Source of the DNA: Eubacteriales bacterium
Lineage (GTDB): Bacteria; Bacillota; Clostridia; Lachnospirales; Lachnospiraceae
Assembly (NCBI GenBank): GCA_030531555.1
Contig: JAUNNI010000019.1
Coordinates: forward strand, 1-41,843
DNA: 41,843 nt
Reading direction: 5' to 3'
Shown: piece after piece, positions 25,033-33,209 of the stretch
Position numbering within the stretch: position 1 is the stretch's first letter
Layout: each line of letters opens with the position of its first letter
Made by a program: the position numbers and the translations under genes
The notes under the pieces: generated by a model
Told to the model about the DNA's origin: nothing
Database searches by the model: none
The model's input: only the letters and a program-made list of their open reading frames with translations

Positions 25033-25914
25033 ATGATCTATCAAGCAGACCATTTTTCTGAAAAAGAAATTGCATATCGTATTAATGAAGAACTGCTTTT
25101 TCTTCCGTATGATCTTTTAAAGATCCATCTTTTTATCATGAAGAGTGGCTATTATGAACAGACCTTTACTGTGGATGAGATTGCAGACAAGTTTGAAACC
25201 ACTGGTGCGAAAGTACAGTCTGTGGTAGATGAGTATATAGCATCTGGTAAGGTGAAAGAAAAAGAACAGCCGGAAGAAGAGGAGCACAGGGAAAAAAAAT
25301 TGGAGCTTTGCATTTACTGGTATGGCATGTATGCAAAGAAAGAGCCTGATGTGGATGAAGTTGCTGATATTGCAGAAATCTGTAAACACTCAAAAATATC
25401 TCCGGACTATTTTATGTACATTCTTGATTACTGCACCAAGAGAAACAGACTTTCTACATCATACATGAAAGTTCTTGTAAAAGACTGGGTCAGCAGGGGA
25501 CTGACTACCCTTGCAGAAGCAAAATATTATTTCAAACAGACCAGCGATAAGATCGTTGCTGCAAAAAAAGGATTTCGTATCAGTGGCCGAACACTTATTC
25601 CACTGGAAATTGCATATGTAGAATCCTGGAACTATGCTGCTTCACTGATCCAGTATGCCTGCGAGAGAACACTTCTTTTTAATGGTAAACCAAATTTTCG
25701 TTATGCAGATGCCATTCTCCGTTCCTGGAAAGAAAAAGGGATCCACAGCCTGAATGATGCAAAGCTGGATGAGAAACCAAGAAAAACAGGCGGAAAAGAG
25801 CAGGAAAAATCTTTTAAAATGAACTCATTTCATAATTTTGAACAAAGAGATTATGATTATGATGCTTTAGAAGCCTTACTCTTAAAAAGATACCAGGACT
25901 CCTATTACGAATGA
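25033..25914 (+). CDS. DnaD-domain replication protein
   Basis: About 293 residues with an N-terminal winged helix (VDEIADKFETTGAKVQSV, about residues 40-60) and two DnaB_2-type helical segments; the second has the telltale YADAILRSWKEKGIHSLNDA near residues 235-255. DnaD-like proteins help load the replicative helicase. It follows parB by 18 bases; GGAGA before the ATG at 25033 supports that start rather than 25021. Placed at the end of the par operon and next to the origin. Confidence 0.8.
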   Translation: MIYQADHFSEKEIAYRINEELLFLPYDLLKIHLFIMKSGYYEQTFTVDEIADKFETTGAKVQSVVDEYIASGKVKEKEQPEEEEHREKKLELCIYWYGMYAKKEPDVDEVADIAEICKHSKISPDYFMYILDYCTKRNRLSTSYMKVLVKDWVSRGLTTLAEAKYYFKQTSDKIVAAKKGFRISGRTLIPLEIAYVESWNYAASLIQYACERTLLFNGKPNFRYADAILRSWKEKGIHSLNDAKLDEKPRKTGGKEQEKSFKMNSFHNFEQRDYDYDALEALLLKRYQDSYYE

Positions 25915-25922
25915 TTGTATTT

Positions 25923-25953
25923 GCTCCCATGAAAATATCATGGGAGCTTTTTT
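25923..25953 (+). terminator. Terminator of the parA-parB-dnaD operon
   Basis: GCTCCCATGA, loop AAATA, TCATGGGAGC, then six T. Confidence 0.93.
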
Positions 25954-25999
25954 CATTCAAAAGACGGGGCTATTTTATTCTTTTTCACTATAAAAAAAG

Positions 26000-26033
26000 T
26001 TATCCACATGCATTGTGCGAACATTGTGGATAA
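26000..26033. promoter_or_regulatory. Pair of consensus DnaA boxes facing each other
   Basis: TTATCCACA at 26000-26008 and TGTGGATAA at 26025-26033, both perfect DnaA boxes in inverted orientation with a 16-base gap. A good recruitment site for host DnaA at the plasmid origin. Confidence 0.85.
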
Positions 26034-26087
26034 CTTGTTGATAAATATATTCAAAATCTCAATACAGCCCATAGATAAGCCATATTC

Positions 26088-27215
26088 TTTACCTAATTAT
26101 TCCTTTTCTTTCTACTAAAGATTCCATATCTTTCTCTGAAAAAATCCCGATGTTTTACCTTATTTTTCCCGAACTTTTACCTTAAAATTCCATAGTTAGG
26201 TCTCTTAGAGCCTTTATTTAAGCCATATTTTAAACTCTTAAATAAATATAATTAAATAAAAGAATGTTGTGATGTATTAATTATTCTATATATAGATGGA
26301 TAGGACAAAGAACGGGATAAATTAGGTAAAAAATAATAATACTTCATCCAGATCACCTATCATCCATTCCTTTACTGGCAGTTAAAGTCCTTTTTCTTTC
26401 AAAAACACAGTTATCTTTAAATTTAAGGTAACTAGTCTGATAACTTTTACCCTATATACTACATAGCAACTTGGAAATTGCAAGAAAAAAATAAGTTACC
26501 AGACAGATCATGTTCTAAAGATTCCTGAGATAATCCCAAAATAAGACAGAATTTCCTTTTTGTATAGATAAAAAAGGGAAAGTTCGGGATAATTTAAGGA
26601 AAGAAGCGATAAAGAACAGGAATTTTAAGGTAAATTATAGGCTAAAGAACGGGAATTTTAAGGTAATTTATATGAAAACTATGGAATTTCAAAGTAAAAA
26701 AAATTATTCAGACCCCAAAAAGAAAAGGAAAAATAACTTCGGGATAAATTAGGTACTTTATTTTAAAGAACAGGAATAATTAGGTAAATAATGATTAAAG
26801 ATAGGGTATATGAAGGTAAAGAAAGTAACTACGCAAAATAGAGTGAAGTTCGGGAATAATTAAGTAAAGAAAGGGCAAAGAACAGGAATTCTAAGGTAAA
26901 ATATTGACAGTTTCTACTGTTATTCCATGGAAGAACAGGATACAAAAGGTAAAGTATTTTTAAGGGTAAGGAATTTCAAGGTAAGAAAAACAGGATAATC
27001 TTGATCTGTTACTTCGGGTAATTTAAGGTAAGAAATAAAAATGCTATATGAAGTAAAAACAATTTTATTTTTTTACATAGGGAAAATAACGGTAAAGTTC
27101 GGGATTTTTAAAGTAAAAAATAATATTTAAGTTCGGGATAATTTAGGTAAAAAACAAAATTTAAGTTCGGGAATAAATTGGTAATAGGACTTGCAAGTTC
27201 GGGAAATATCTAGTA
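26088..27215. repeat. Iteron array and replication origin region
   Basis: The 1.4-kb gap between dnaD and rep has no gene. About 15 imperfect copies of a 22-base iteron, core TTCGGGATAATTTAAGGTAA with GAAC[A/G]GGAA variants, run forward from about 26306 to 27210. At least three inverted copies lie at 26088-26104, 26153-26178 and 26175-26191. The opposite-facing blocks flank the AT-rich stretch 26230-26300. Iterons bind the Rep protein encoded just downstream and set replication and copy number. Confidence 0.85.
26205..26231. repeat. 27-bp inverted repeat, left copy
   Basis: The exact reverse complement of 30463-30489. It begins TTAGAGCCTTT and ends GCCATATTTT. It lies in the origin, just after the inverted iterons. 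Confidence 0.85.
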
Positions 27216-27286
27216 ATATATAGAAAGTTAGTGAAACATTTGGTGAAAGAGAGGGTAACATTTGGTTATGCAAATGGATCCTTCCA

Positions 27287-27295
27287 TGCTATAAT
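27287..27295 (+). promoter_or_regulatory. rep promoter with extended -10
   Basis: TGCTATAAT is an extended -10 box. The -35 position (about 27266-27271) is poor, as expected for an autoregulated rep gene. Confidence 0.6.
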
Positions 27296-27325
27296 TAATA
27301 ATCATTGATATAAAGGATTGATATA

Positions 27326-28681
27326 ATGGGTAGAAGAAAAATTGAACCGACCACAAATTCCATTATGTATAATGATGAGAATTTAGTCCGTTCAAATAAA
27401 TTGATCACAGCAAAGTACAGCTCCACGCTGATTGAAAATAAATTAACCGCCTGGGCGATGAAGGCTGCCACTGTGGATGAAAAGGGACGTCCAAGTGTAA
27501 GTATCACAACTGCAGACATCAGGGAACTTACCGGCGTAAAGGGAAATGGTATTTATGATCTTCTCCGTAATACTTCAAAGAAGATGATTGGACGAACCAT
27601 TTATTTTGAGGATGTAGATGCCTCTGGCAAGAAGTCATTTAAATATATTAACATGATTCACTTCTGTGAATACAATGATGGAAAATTTACGGTAACCTTT
27701 ACTCCTGAGTGTGCTGACATGCTCTATAACTTAAAAGGCAATTTTACATCATTAAATCTTAAGACACTGTTCTCATTGTCTACCAATGCAAGTTACCGAT
27801 TATATGAGATCTTATCCATTTGGAAATATCTCATTGATGAAGATAATAATCCGGTTCCAATTGTATTCCCATTATCTGTATTAAAACTGGAACTTAACTG
27901 TATCGATACAGAAGAGAGCAAAGTAAAGAAGGAACTGATGAATCCAAATCCAGACTATGATAAGATCGTAAATGAACTTGCGTTTACGAATAAATTTGCT
28001 GCATGGTCTGACTTTAAAAAAGCGGTATTAAATAAAGCAGTCAAAGAGGTTAATGAAAAAACGGAACTCTTTATCTCTTATACTCCGATTCGTTCCGGAA
28101 GAGGTGGTAAGATTACGGCAGTAAAATTCTTCGTTCAGAATAATGTAGGTCAGAAAGATACCATTTTTGGTGATGTCATTCAGCAGGATACTAAGGTTGA
28201 AAAAGTAATGACAAACGAAGAGATGGAAAGAAGTAAACTCATCAATGTTGTTCGTGAGATTCTAGACGGTGTGAAACTTTCACAGAAAGATATTGTGTCA
28301 TTATTAAAGGTTGCAGATAATGATATTGAAAAGATCAGGAAAGCATACGACCTTTCAAAGAAACAGTCTTATATCAAAAACTTTATGGGATGGATGACAA
28401 CAGCGATCAAAGAAGAGTATGATGAGTCGATTGAGGTAGTAGAAGGTGACCAGAATAAAGCTTCGGAAGCGCAGGAATTAAAATCCAGTGTGAAGAAGAA
28501 TGAAGGAGATTTGGCTGAATTAGGCTGGCAGTTAGTAAAACAGAATGAGAACTTCCAGGAATTTGCCGAGTATATTCTTGAGGTCGAAGGATTTAATATG
28601 GATCTTTTTGAAATCGTTCATCCAAATGCAATTGAGCGTAATAAGATTTATGCTGCATGGACGAAATCAAGATATAACTAA
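27326..28681 (+). CDS. Rep_3-family replication initiator
   Basis: 451 residues. The first about 250 residues fit the two winged helices of Rep_3 initiators (NLVRSNKLITAKYSSTLIEN at the start, DIRELTGVKGNGIYDLLRN as the first HTH, and LKTLFSLSTNASYRLYEIL). The C-terminal 200 residues are Asp/Glu/Lys-rich and unassigned, making it longer than many plasmid Rep_3 proteins (around 300-350). It would bind the iterons upstream and open the origin together with DnaA and the DnaD-like protein. Confidence 0.9.
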   Translation: MGRRKIEPTTNSIMYNDENLVRSNKLITAKYSSTLIENKLTAWAMKAATVDEKGRPSVSITTADIRELTGVKGNGIYDLLRNTSKKMIGRTIYFEDVDASGKKSFKYINMIHFCEYNDGKFTVTFTPECADMLYNLKGNFTSLNLKTLFSLSTNASYRLYEILSIWKYLIDEDNNPVPIVFPLSVLKLELNCIDTEESKVKKELMNPNPDYDKIVNELAFTNKFAAWSDFKKAVLNKAVKEVNEKTELFISYTPIRSGRGGKITAVKFFVQNNVGQKDTIFGDVIQQDTKVEKVMTNEEMERSKLINVVREILDGVKLSQKDIVSLLKVADNDIEKIRKAYDLSKKQSYIKNFMGWMTTAIKEEYDESIEVVEGDQNKASEAQELKSSVKKNEGDLAELGWQLVKQNENFQEFAEYILEVEGFNMDLFEIVHPNAIERNKIYAAWTKSRYN

Positions 28682-28694
28682 ATAAACGATAGGT

Positions 28695-28724
28695 ACTGTC
28701 CATCATAACTGGTGGGCAGTTTTT
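28695..28724 (+). terminator. Terminator 1 after rep
   Basis: ACTGTCCA / TGGGCAGT around TCATAACTGG, followed by TTTTT. Confidence 0.75.
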
Positions 28725-28785
28725 AAAAGATAAGTATCTAAAGAAGCTTAAAATGGAAAAAGAAAAATAGGGTAAATCAGAAGAG

Positions 28786-28820
28786 TGCTGTTGGATGATA
28801 TCCAATGGCATTTTCTTTTT
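28786..28820 (+). terminator. Terminator 2 after rep
   Basis: TGCTGTTGGA, loop TGATA, TCCAATGGCA, then TTTTCTTTTT. A tandem stop before the secY unit. Confidence 0.75.
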
Positions 28821-28830
28821 CATGAAAATC

Positions 28831-28845
28831 GTGAACTTAGTTCAC
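28831..28845. promoter_or_regulatory. Palindrome GTGAACTTAGTTCAC, copy 2
   Basis: Together with its flanks AAAATC and TTTTTT it is identical to the 27-base block at 16117-16143. It lies upstream of secY, 38 bases before the CATATTG element. Confidence 0.6.
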
Positions 28846-28883
28846 TTTTTTTGAATTTGGAATATGGTTCATGAAAAATCATT

Positions 28884-28890
28884 CATATTG
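28884..28890 (+). promoter_or_regulatory. CATATTG element upstream of secY
   Basis: Context AAAAATCATTCATATTGAA, 25 bases before the ATG. Confidence 0.58.
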
Positions 28891-28915
28891 AAAACAAAAA
28901 AGAAAGGAAATGAAT

Positions 28916-30193
28916 ATGAGTAAAACATCATGGAACAAGCCAAAAGAGAAAAAGAAACAGATAGGAGTTACGATCTTGATATTAATGATCATGGTACTTC
29001 TTGGACAGATACCAACACCAGGTGTGAATCGAAATTTCTTTTTGATGATGCTTCCCAAAAATCCAGGGATCAGTATTTATAACATGTTTTCAGGAAATGC
29101 CATGGAAAAAGTATCGGTTTTAATGTTATCTGTCACTCCTTATATCACGGCATCAATCATCTTGCAGCTTATGGGAGTCGTAATTCCTGAGCTATATGAG
29201 ATGCAAAAGGATGGTGCCACAGGACAAAAGCAGTTTAAGAGAATCACTACAATTACAGGAATCTTACTTGGAATGATGCAGGCACTTTGTTATGCTGTTG
29301 GTTATGGAAGACAGGGGATGCTTATTTCATATACCTGGTACTGGATACTTTTAGTTACTGTAATCTGGACCTTAGGAGGAGCAGTTACCATCTTTGCAGG
29401 AGAGATCATTTCAGAAAAAGGAATGGGAAATGGGATTTCCTTTATACTTCTTTTAAATATCCTGACATCTTATCCATCTGATATCCGTATCCTCATGGAG
29501 CATCTTACAAAAGGAAGAAAGGTTCCAGTTGCAGTGCTACTGGTCATTGGAAGTATATTCTTTATCTTATTATTGTTTGCTTTTGTAATCCTTATCCAGG
29601 AAACAGAGAGAAAGGTAATGGTTAGATATTCTAATGTGATGCACGGAAAGGTTAAGGGAGACAGAAGTGGATTAAGCATAAAATTATTAACGGGAAGTGT
29701 GACACCGGTAATTTTTGCCTCTACAGTTTTATCCCTACCATCCTTAATTGCTTCACTTTTTGGAAAAGAATATAAAGTCTTATCCTTCTTAAATTCCTAT
29801 CACTGGTTCCAAAAAGATGGCTGGTATTACAGTTTCGGTGTGATTATCTATATGCTTCTTATTGTAGGATTTTCTTTTTACTATACAGATCTTGTATTAA
29901 ATCCAAAAGAGATTGCAAACAATATGAAGATGAAAGGAGGAACTATTCCTGGAATCCGACCGGGGAGACCAACAGAAGATTACTTAAGGGAGAAGATCAA
30001 TAAGGCAACACTTCTTGGAGCATTTGCTTTAATTATAGTGGCATTGGTTCCATGTATCTTATCGGGGGTTCTTGGAATTAATAAACTTGCATTTGCAGGT
30101 ACCAGTATCATTATCACTTCGGGAGTGATTCTTGAGATGTATGAAAAATTAAGAGCTGAAAGACAGATGAACAAAATGGGAATATTTCGTTAG
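28916..30193 (+). CDS. secY: SecY-like protein translocase channel
   Basis: About 425 residues with ten predicted membrane helices. Diagnostic parts are TPYITASIILQLMGVVIPEL (the plug/TM2 region), GMGNGISFILLLNIL (around TM5), the cytosolic loop with RKVMVRYSNVM (TM6-7) and the conserved C-terminal NPKEIANNMKMKGG-IPGIRPGRPTEDYL. The start at 28916 has GAAAGGAAATGAAT upstream. Accessory SecY2 in Gram-positives usually exports surface glycoproteins; here the gene lies on the plasmid next to a SecE-like gene and a signal peptidase. Confidence 0.95.
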   Translation: MSKTSWNKPKEKKKQIGVTILILMIMVLLGQIPTPGVNRNFFLMMLPKNPGISIYNMFSGNAMEKVSVLMLSVTPYITASIILQLMGVVIPELYEMQKDGATGQKQFKRITTITGILLGMMQALCYAVGYGRQGMLISYTWYWILLVTVIWTLGGAVTIFAGEIISEKGMGNGISFILLLNILTSYPSDIRILMEHLTKGRKVPVAVLLVIGSIFFILLLFAFVILIQETERKVMVRYSNVMHGKVKGDRSGLSIKLLTGSVTPVIFASTVLSLPSLIASLFGKEYKVLSFLNSYHWFQKDGWYYSFGVIIYMLLIVGFSFYYTDLVLNPKEIANNMKMKGGTIPGIRPGRPTEDYLREKINKATLLGAFALIIVALVPCILSGVLGINKLAFAGTSIIITSGVILEMYEKLRAERQMNKMGIFR

Positions 30194-30208
30194 TGGGAGA
30201 TTGTATTT

Positions 30209-30370
30209 ATGAAAAGATTAAAATCAAATTTAAAAGTATTTACCTATCCAAAACCAAAGCAGCTAGCAAAAATGACAGGCATTGTGGTTACTTCTGCGTT
30301 TGTAGTATCTATAATAATTGCAGCAGAATCCACACTGATCAGCAGTGTCATCTCAGTAATATTTAAATAA
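30209..30370 (+). CDS. secE: SecE-like protein
   Basis: 53 residues, starting MKRLKSNLKVFTYPKPKQLA and ending in one membrane helix, the SecE layout: a short amphipathic 'P-x-x-x-x-L' region before a single transmembrane segment. It lies 15 bases downstream of secY with GGGAG upstream. SecE and SecY form the core of the channel, so the plasmid supplies a matched pair. Confidence 0.8.
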   Translation: MKRLKSNLKVFTYPKPKQLAKMTGIVVTSAFVVSIIIAAESTLISSVISVIFK

Positions 30371-30380
30371 CATTAATTTG

Positions 30381-30409
30381 TGCCGGGGCCAGTGGCTCCG
30401 GTATTTTTA
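30381..30409 (+). terminator. Terminator after secE
   Basis: CCGGGGCC, loop AGT, GGCTCCGG, then TATTTTT. Confidence 0.85.
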
Positions 30410-30462
30410 CTTATAGAAAATTTATTGGGGTGGAAATTGGGGTACTAAAGCAGAGAATCTTG

Positions 30463-30489
30463 AAAATATGGCTTAAATAAAGGCTCTAA
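30463..30489. repeat. 27-bp inverted repeat, right copy
   Basis: The exact reverse complement of 26205-26231, 4.2 kb away. The two copies enclose rep, secY and secE. Confidence 0.85.
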
Positions 30490-30534
30490 TTTTGAAAATG
30501 CGATATCTACAAAAAAAGGCATTTTAAAGATATA

Positions 30535-30543
30535 TGGTATAAT
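30535..30543 (+). promoter_or_regulatory. Promoter with extended -10 for the signal peptidase unit
   Basis: TGGTATAAT is an extended -10 box 17 bases before the ATG at 30560. A GGGGG site lies between. Confidence 0.55.
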
Positions 30544-30559
30544 AAGGGGGTAAAAAGAA

Positions 30560-30817
30560 ATGAAGAAAGAAGTGCCATTAAAGACATTTGAAGATATCAG
30601 AAAAGAAGCAAATCGATTTTCTATCGGGGATCAAGTTGTGATTCCTAAGAAGCTTTCCTTTTTGGGAAAGCAGATAACAGGAGAAATCCTAGATATCACT
30701 GATTACTTTTTGCTGATCAATTGCCACGGAAAAAGAGCATGCATCAAACACTGTTTTGGATTTGTGGATGCCATGGATATCAGGATCGTAAAACAACAGA
30801 AAAGAGGTGGGAGATAA
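30560..30817 (+). CDS. Small protein preceding the signal peptidase
   Basis: 85 residues, starting [20 protein letters not shown], with a small beta domain ([10 protein letters not shown] to [17 protein letters not shown]) and a basic C-terminus. Not recognised. Its stop codon TAA overlaps the ATG of the signal peptidase (TAATG), so the two are translationally coupled. Confidence 0.6.
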   Translation: MKKEVPLKTFEDIRKEANRFSIGDQVVIPKKLSFLGKQITGEILDITDYFLLINCHGKRACIKHCFGFVDAMDIRIVKQQKRGGR

Positions 30818-31323
30818 TGAGAATGATGATTCTACGCCTCTTAAAAGAAGCAGCAATTCTTTTAGCTTTTATGGCTTTCACATTTCTTATGACAAAATAT
30901 GTTTTTGTTAATGCTTATATTCCTTCGGAATCCATGGAACCATGCTTATCAGCTGGTGACTTTGTAATCGGGAACAGATCAGTAAGAGAGATTGACTATG
31001 GAGACATCATTATCTTTCAGTATGATAAAGCAAACTGTTTTATCAAAAGAGTGATCGGATTACCAGGAGATATTATTGGTATCAATCAGGGAAAAGTGTA
31101 CCGCAATGGATCGGAAATTAAGGAAGAATATATAAAGGAAGCCATGAAATCAGAAGAAGGAAAAATGTTCTTTGTACCAGAAGGAAAGTATTTTGTAATG
31201 GGAGATAACAGAAACCATTCTTTTGATTCAAGATACTGGGATGATCCATATGTAAAGAAAGAAAAGATTGTAGCAAAAGCATTCATAAGAATCTGGCCGA
31301 TTCGAAAAATAAAAATTTTGTAG
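30817..31323 (+). CDS. Type I signal peptidase
   Basis: 168 residues: an N-terminal membrane helix (about 9-33), then the catalytic Ser in IPSESMEP (Ser39), the Lys in KRVIGLPGD (Lys78), and the [13 protein letters not shown] box. It removes signal peptides after export. The ATG at 30817 overlaps the preceding stop. Together with SecY-SecE it makes a small plasmid export set. Confidence 0.92.
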   Translation: MRMMILRLLKEAAILLAFMAFTFLMTKYVFVNAYIPSESMEPCLSAGDFVIGNRSVREIDYGDIIIFQYDKANCFIKRVIGLPGDIIGINQGKVYRNGSEIKEEYIKEAMKSEEGKMFFVPEGKYFVMGDNRNHSFDSRYWDDPYVKKEKIVAKAFIRIWPIRKIKIL

Positions 31324-31335
31324 GAGGAATAGAAA

Positions 31336-31692
31336 ATGAAGAAGATATTATTGACTGTTGCAATGATTGTAACTGCACCGTTTTATTATTTGAACCGAAT
31401 TGCAAAGCATGGAGCAGATTATAAGATATTAAGTATGGCATCATGGGCGGTAGCATTTTTCTTAATTGTGTATATGTTCTTTACACAGGGACAATACCAT
31501 ATACCATTCTTTAAACTGATGCTTAAATTAAGTGGAGAGATGTTTCTTTTATCACTGATTATAGGAGTTATTTATAAAGCTGAGATGCTTGTTTGGTGTC
31601 TGATTCTCATTCTCTCCAAACCATTTGCAGAGATTCATTTAAGAACATATGATGGGATCTATAAAAAAGACAGAATCTTTGGAATTATATAA
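31336..31692 (+). CDS. Membrane protein downstream of the signal peptidase
   Basis: 118 residues with three hydrophobic segments (about 4-20, 33-52 and 68-96) and a basic C-terminal tail. Begins 12 bases after the signal peptidase with AGGAGG. Not recognised; the location suggests a partner in secretion or a membrane anchor. Confidence 0.6.
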   Translation: MKKILLTVAMIVTAPFYYLNRIAKHGADYKILSMASWAVAFFLIVYMFFTQGQYHIPFFKLMLKLSGEMFLLSLIIGVIYKAEMLVWCLILILSKPFAEIHLRTYDGIYKKDRIFGII

Positions 31693-31718
31693 GAAAGATG
31701 CCAATGATTTTTCTAATC

Positions 31719-31747
31719 TTGCGAAATTAATGAAATAATGTTAGACT
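31719..31747 (+). promoter_or_regulatory. Promoter of the riboswitch operon
   Basis: TTGCGA (31719-31724), 17-base spacer, TAGACT (31742-31747). The same TAGACT -10 is used by the nitroreductase promoter, so this is a sigma-A style promoter unlike the CATATTG set. Confidence 0.5.
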
Positions 31748-31760
31748 ATAAATACCTATA

Positions 31761-31850
31761 AAGAGTGCGTGAGAGACAAGCTCAACGACCGCACAGCAAC
31801 CTGCCATAGGGTAAGGTGCTAAAGCTTGACTGATGGGAATAGTACGATAG
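31761..31850 (+). promoter_or_regulatory. SAM riboswitch aptamer (SAM-I/SAM-IV clan)
   Basis: The core AGCAACC (31795-31801) ... AAGGTGCTAA is the hallmark of the SAM-I/SAM-IV clan that binds S-adenosylmethionine. Stem GTGCG (31765-31769) pairs with CGCAC (31790-31794), an inner hairpin TGAG/CTCA encloses AGACAAG, and the loop CAAG (31777-31780) can pair with CTTG at 31825-31828 as a pseudoknot. I think it is the SAM-I-IV variant rather than classic SAM-I, but I cannot decide by eye. Confidence 0.75.
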
Positions 31851-31857
31851 ACGAAAG

Positions 31858-31890
31858 ACTCCCATTGGTAACGATGGGAGTTAATTTTTT
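31858..31890 (+). terminator. Riboswitch terminator and antiterminator
   Basis: Terminator: ACTCCCAT (31858-31865), loop, ATGGGAGT (31874-31881), then TTAATTTTTT. The left arm can instead pair with ATGGGA at 31833-31838, giving a competing antiterminator: typical OFF-switch architecture when SAM is abundant. Confidence 0.8.
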
Positions 31891-31944
31891 GCATTGAACC
31901 TTGCTGCTCTTTTAGGAAACTAAAAAAGAGGAGGCATAAGGAAT

Positions 31945-32229
31945 ATGCGAAATATTACTGAATTATCAAAACTTAAAGGAAAAGTGTATGTGTATCTTAA
32001 AGATGAAATAATTGCTGATAAGTTTCTTCGGGATGCAGAAAAGGAAGGTTTCACATTTGGTGATGGTGCAAAGCCAACTTCTCGTCCAGGAAATAATCTT
32101 TATGTGGTTAATAAAGACTGGACTATTAGTCATGTAGGTATGGCAGGGCATATGGCATATCAGTCAGCGAAAATGGTTGGGAATCAGCAGCTTATTAGGA
32201 TAGATTATGAAAAGTATATCTTGAAGTAA
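31945..32229 (+). CDS. Small protein of unknown function under SAM riboswitch control
   Basis: 94 residues, starting MRNITELSKLKGKVYVYLKD, with a conserved-looking middle (AEKEGFTFGDGAKP and DWTISHVGMAGHMAY). I have a vague memory of similar small proteins scattered in Clostridia, but know no function. AGAGGAGG lies upstream. It is the first gene after the riboswitch and is followed 32 bases later by the polyferredoxin gene. Confidence 0.6.
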   Translation: MRNITELSKLKGKVYVYLKDEIIADKFLRDAEKEGFTFGDGAKPTSRPGNNLYVVNKDWTISHVGMAGHMAYQSAKMVGNQQLIRIDYEKYILK

Positions 32230-32261
32230 ATTCTGATTTATACAGCTTAGGAGAATAATCA

Positions 32262-33095
32262 ATGAGAGCGAAGATTCGTAAATATATAGTGCCAATAATA
32301 ATGCTTATCATATTTGAAACGGTAGCAATATCATTGTGGCTTTCAAAAGATAATATTTTTTATTTGTTTAATTTTAGCTATATAGGTATTTCAATTGCTT
32401 TAGGAATAGGTCTGATGACAGCTAAAAACAAATATGGAAGGCGTGTAACACAGCTTCTAGTTGGAATGTATATGCTTATATATTTGGGCGTTATCAGTAA
32501 CGAAAATATGCAAATAGAAGGATTTTGGTATTATCTATTTACGGGTGTTTTCGAGGCAGCAACTATTCATTATGCTGTTGCCAAGATTTTCGGTCCTCTT
32601 GTATTCGGAAGAGGTTGGTGTGGTTATGCTTGCTGGACAGCAATGATACTTGATTTTCTTCCTTATAAACAACCTATTAGTCATGAGAGAAAGAAAATAG
32701 GGTGGTTAAGATATGTTATGTTTGCCATTTCTCTCATATTTGTATCTACATTATTTTTAGCAAATGTAGAAAATATAGAGAGAATAATGTTTGTGGCTTT
32801 TATTGTTGGCAATGTATTGTATTACGTATCTGGAATTGTATTGGCAGTTGTTTTCAAAGATAATCGTGCTTTCTGCAAATACTTGTGCCCAATTACAGTA
32901 TTTTTAAAGCCAATGAGTTATTTTGCACTGTTCAGAGTTAAGTGTAATAAAGATAAATGCATTTCCTGTGGTAAATGTAAAAAAGTATGTCCAATGGATG
33001 TTGATGTTACGGATAATTCACGAAAGCGTAAAAATGGAACAGAATGTATTTTATGCTTAGAGTGCAAGAAAAGTTGTCCTAAAGGTGCACTATAA
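32262..33095 (+). CDS. Membrane polyferredoxin, NapH/YccM-like
   Basis: 277 residues: several membrane helices (about 8-28, 38-58, 68-84, 90-115, 147-168 and 173-200), then two 4Fe-4S clusters at the C-terminus (CNKDKCISCGKCKKVCP at about 228-244 and CILCLECKKSCP at about 260-271), plus GWCGYACW and CKYLCP cysteines between the helices. The layout is that of electron-transfer proteins such as NapH. The donor and acceptor are unknown. The S-adenosylmethionine riboswitch suggests a link to a SAM-dependent pathway or to sulphur supply. Confidence 0.82.
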   Translation: MRAKIRKYIVPIIMLIIFETVAISLWLSKDNIFYLFNFSYIGISIALGIGLMTAKNKYGRRVTQLLVGMYMLIYLGVISNENMQIEGFWYYLFTGVFEAATIHYAVAKIFGPLVFGRGWCGYACWTAMILDFLPYKQPISHERKKIGWLRYVMFAISLIFVSTLFLANVENIERIMFVAFIVGNVLYYVSGIVLAVVFKDNRAFCKYLCPITVFLKPMSYFALFRVKCNKDKCISCGKCKKVCPMDVDVTDNSRKRKNGTECILCLECKKSCPKGAL

Positions 33096-33132
33096 AATTG
33101 TAATTTAATGAATGTATTTCAAACATAACAGA

Positions 33133-33162
33133 GATGTTCACGACAAAGTGAGCATCTTTTTT
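33133..33162 (+). terminator. Terminator after the polyferredoxin
   Basis: GATGTTCAC, loop GACAAA, GTGAGCATC, then six T. Confidence 0.85.
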
Positions 33163-33177
33163 ATTGAAAAAATCCTC

Positions 33178-33184
33178 CATATTG
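33178..33184 (+). promoter_or_regulatory. CATATTG element upstream of the 33210 gene
   Basis: Context AAAAATCCTCCATATTGAA, 26 bases before the ATG and just behind a terminator. Confidence 0.58.
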
Positions 33185-33209
33185 AATGAAAAAATAAGGA
33201 GGTCGAAAA

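Noticed and set aside
26088-27215. Repeats near the origin considered as a CRISPR array
   Set aside because: Spacing between repeats is irregular, the repeats are imperfect, orientations differ, and a Rep_3 gene and DnaA boxes are next to them.
31761-31850. Cobalamin or other riboswitch class
   Set aside because: The AGCAACC and GGTGCTAA core fits the SAM clan; the cobalamin core motifs are absent.
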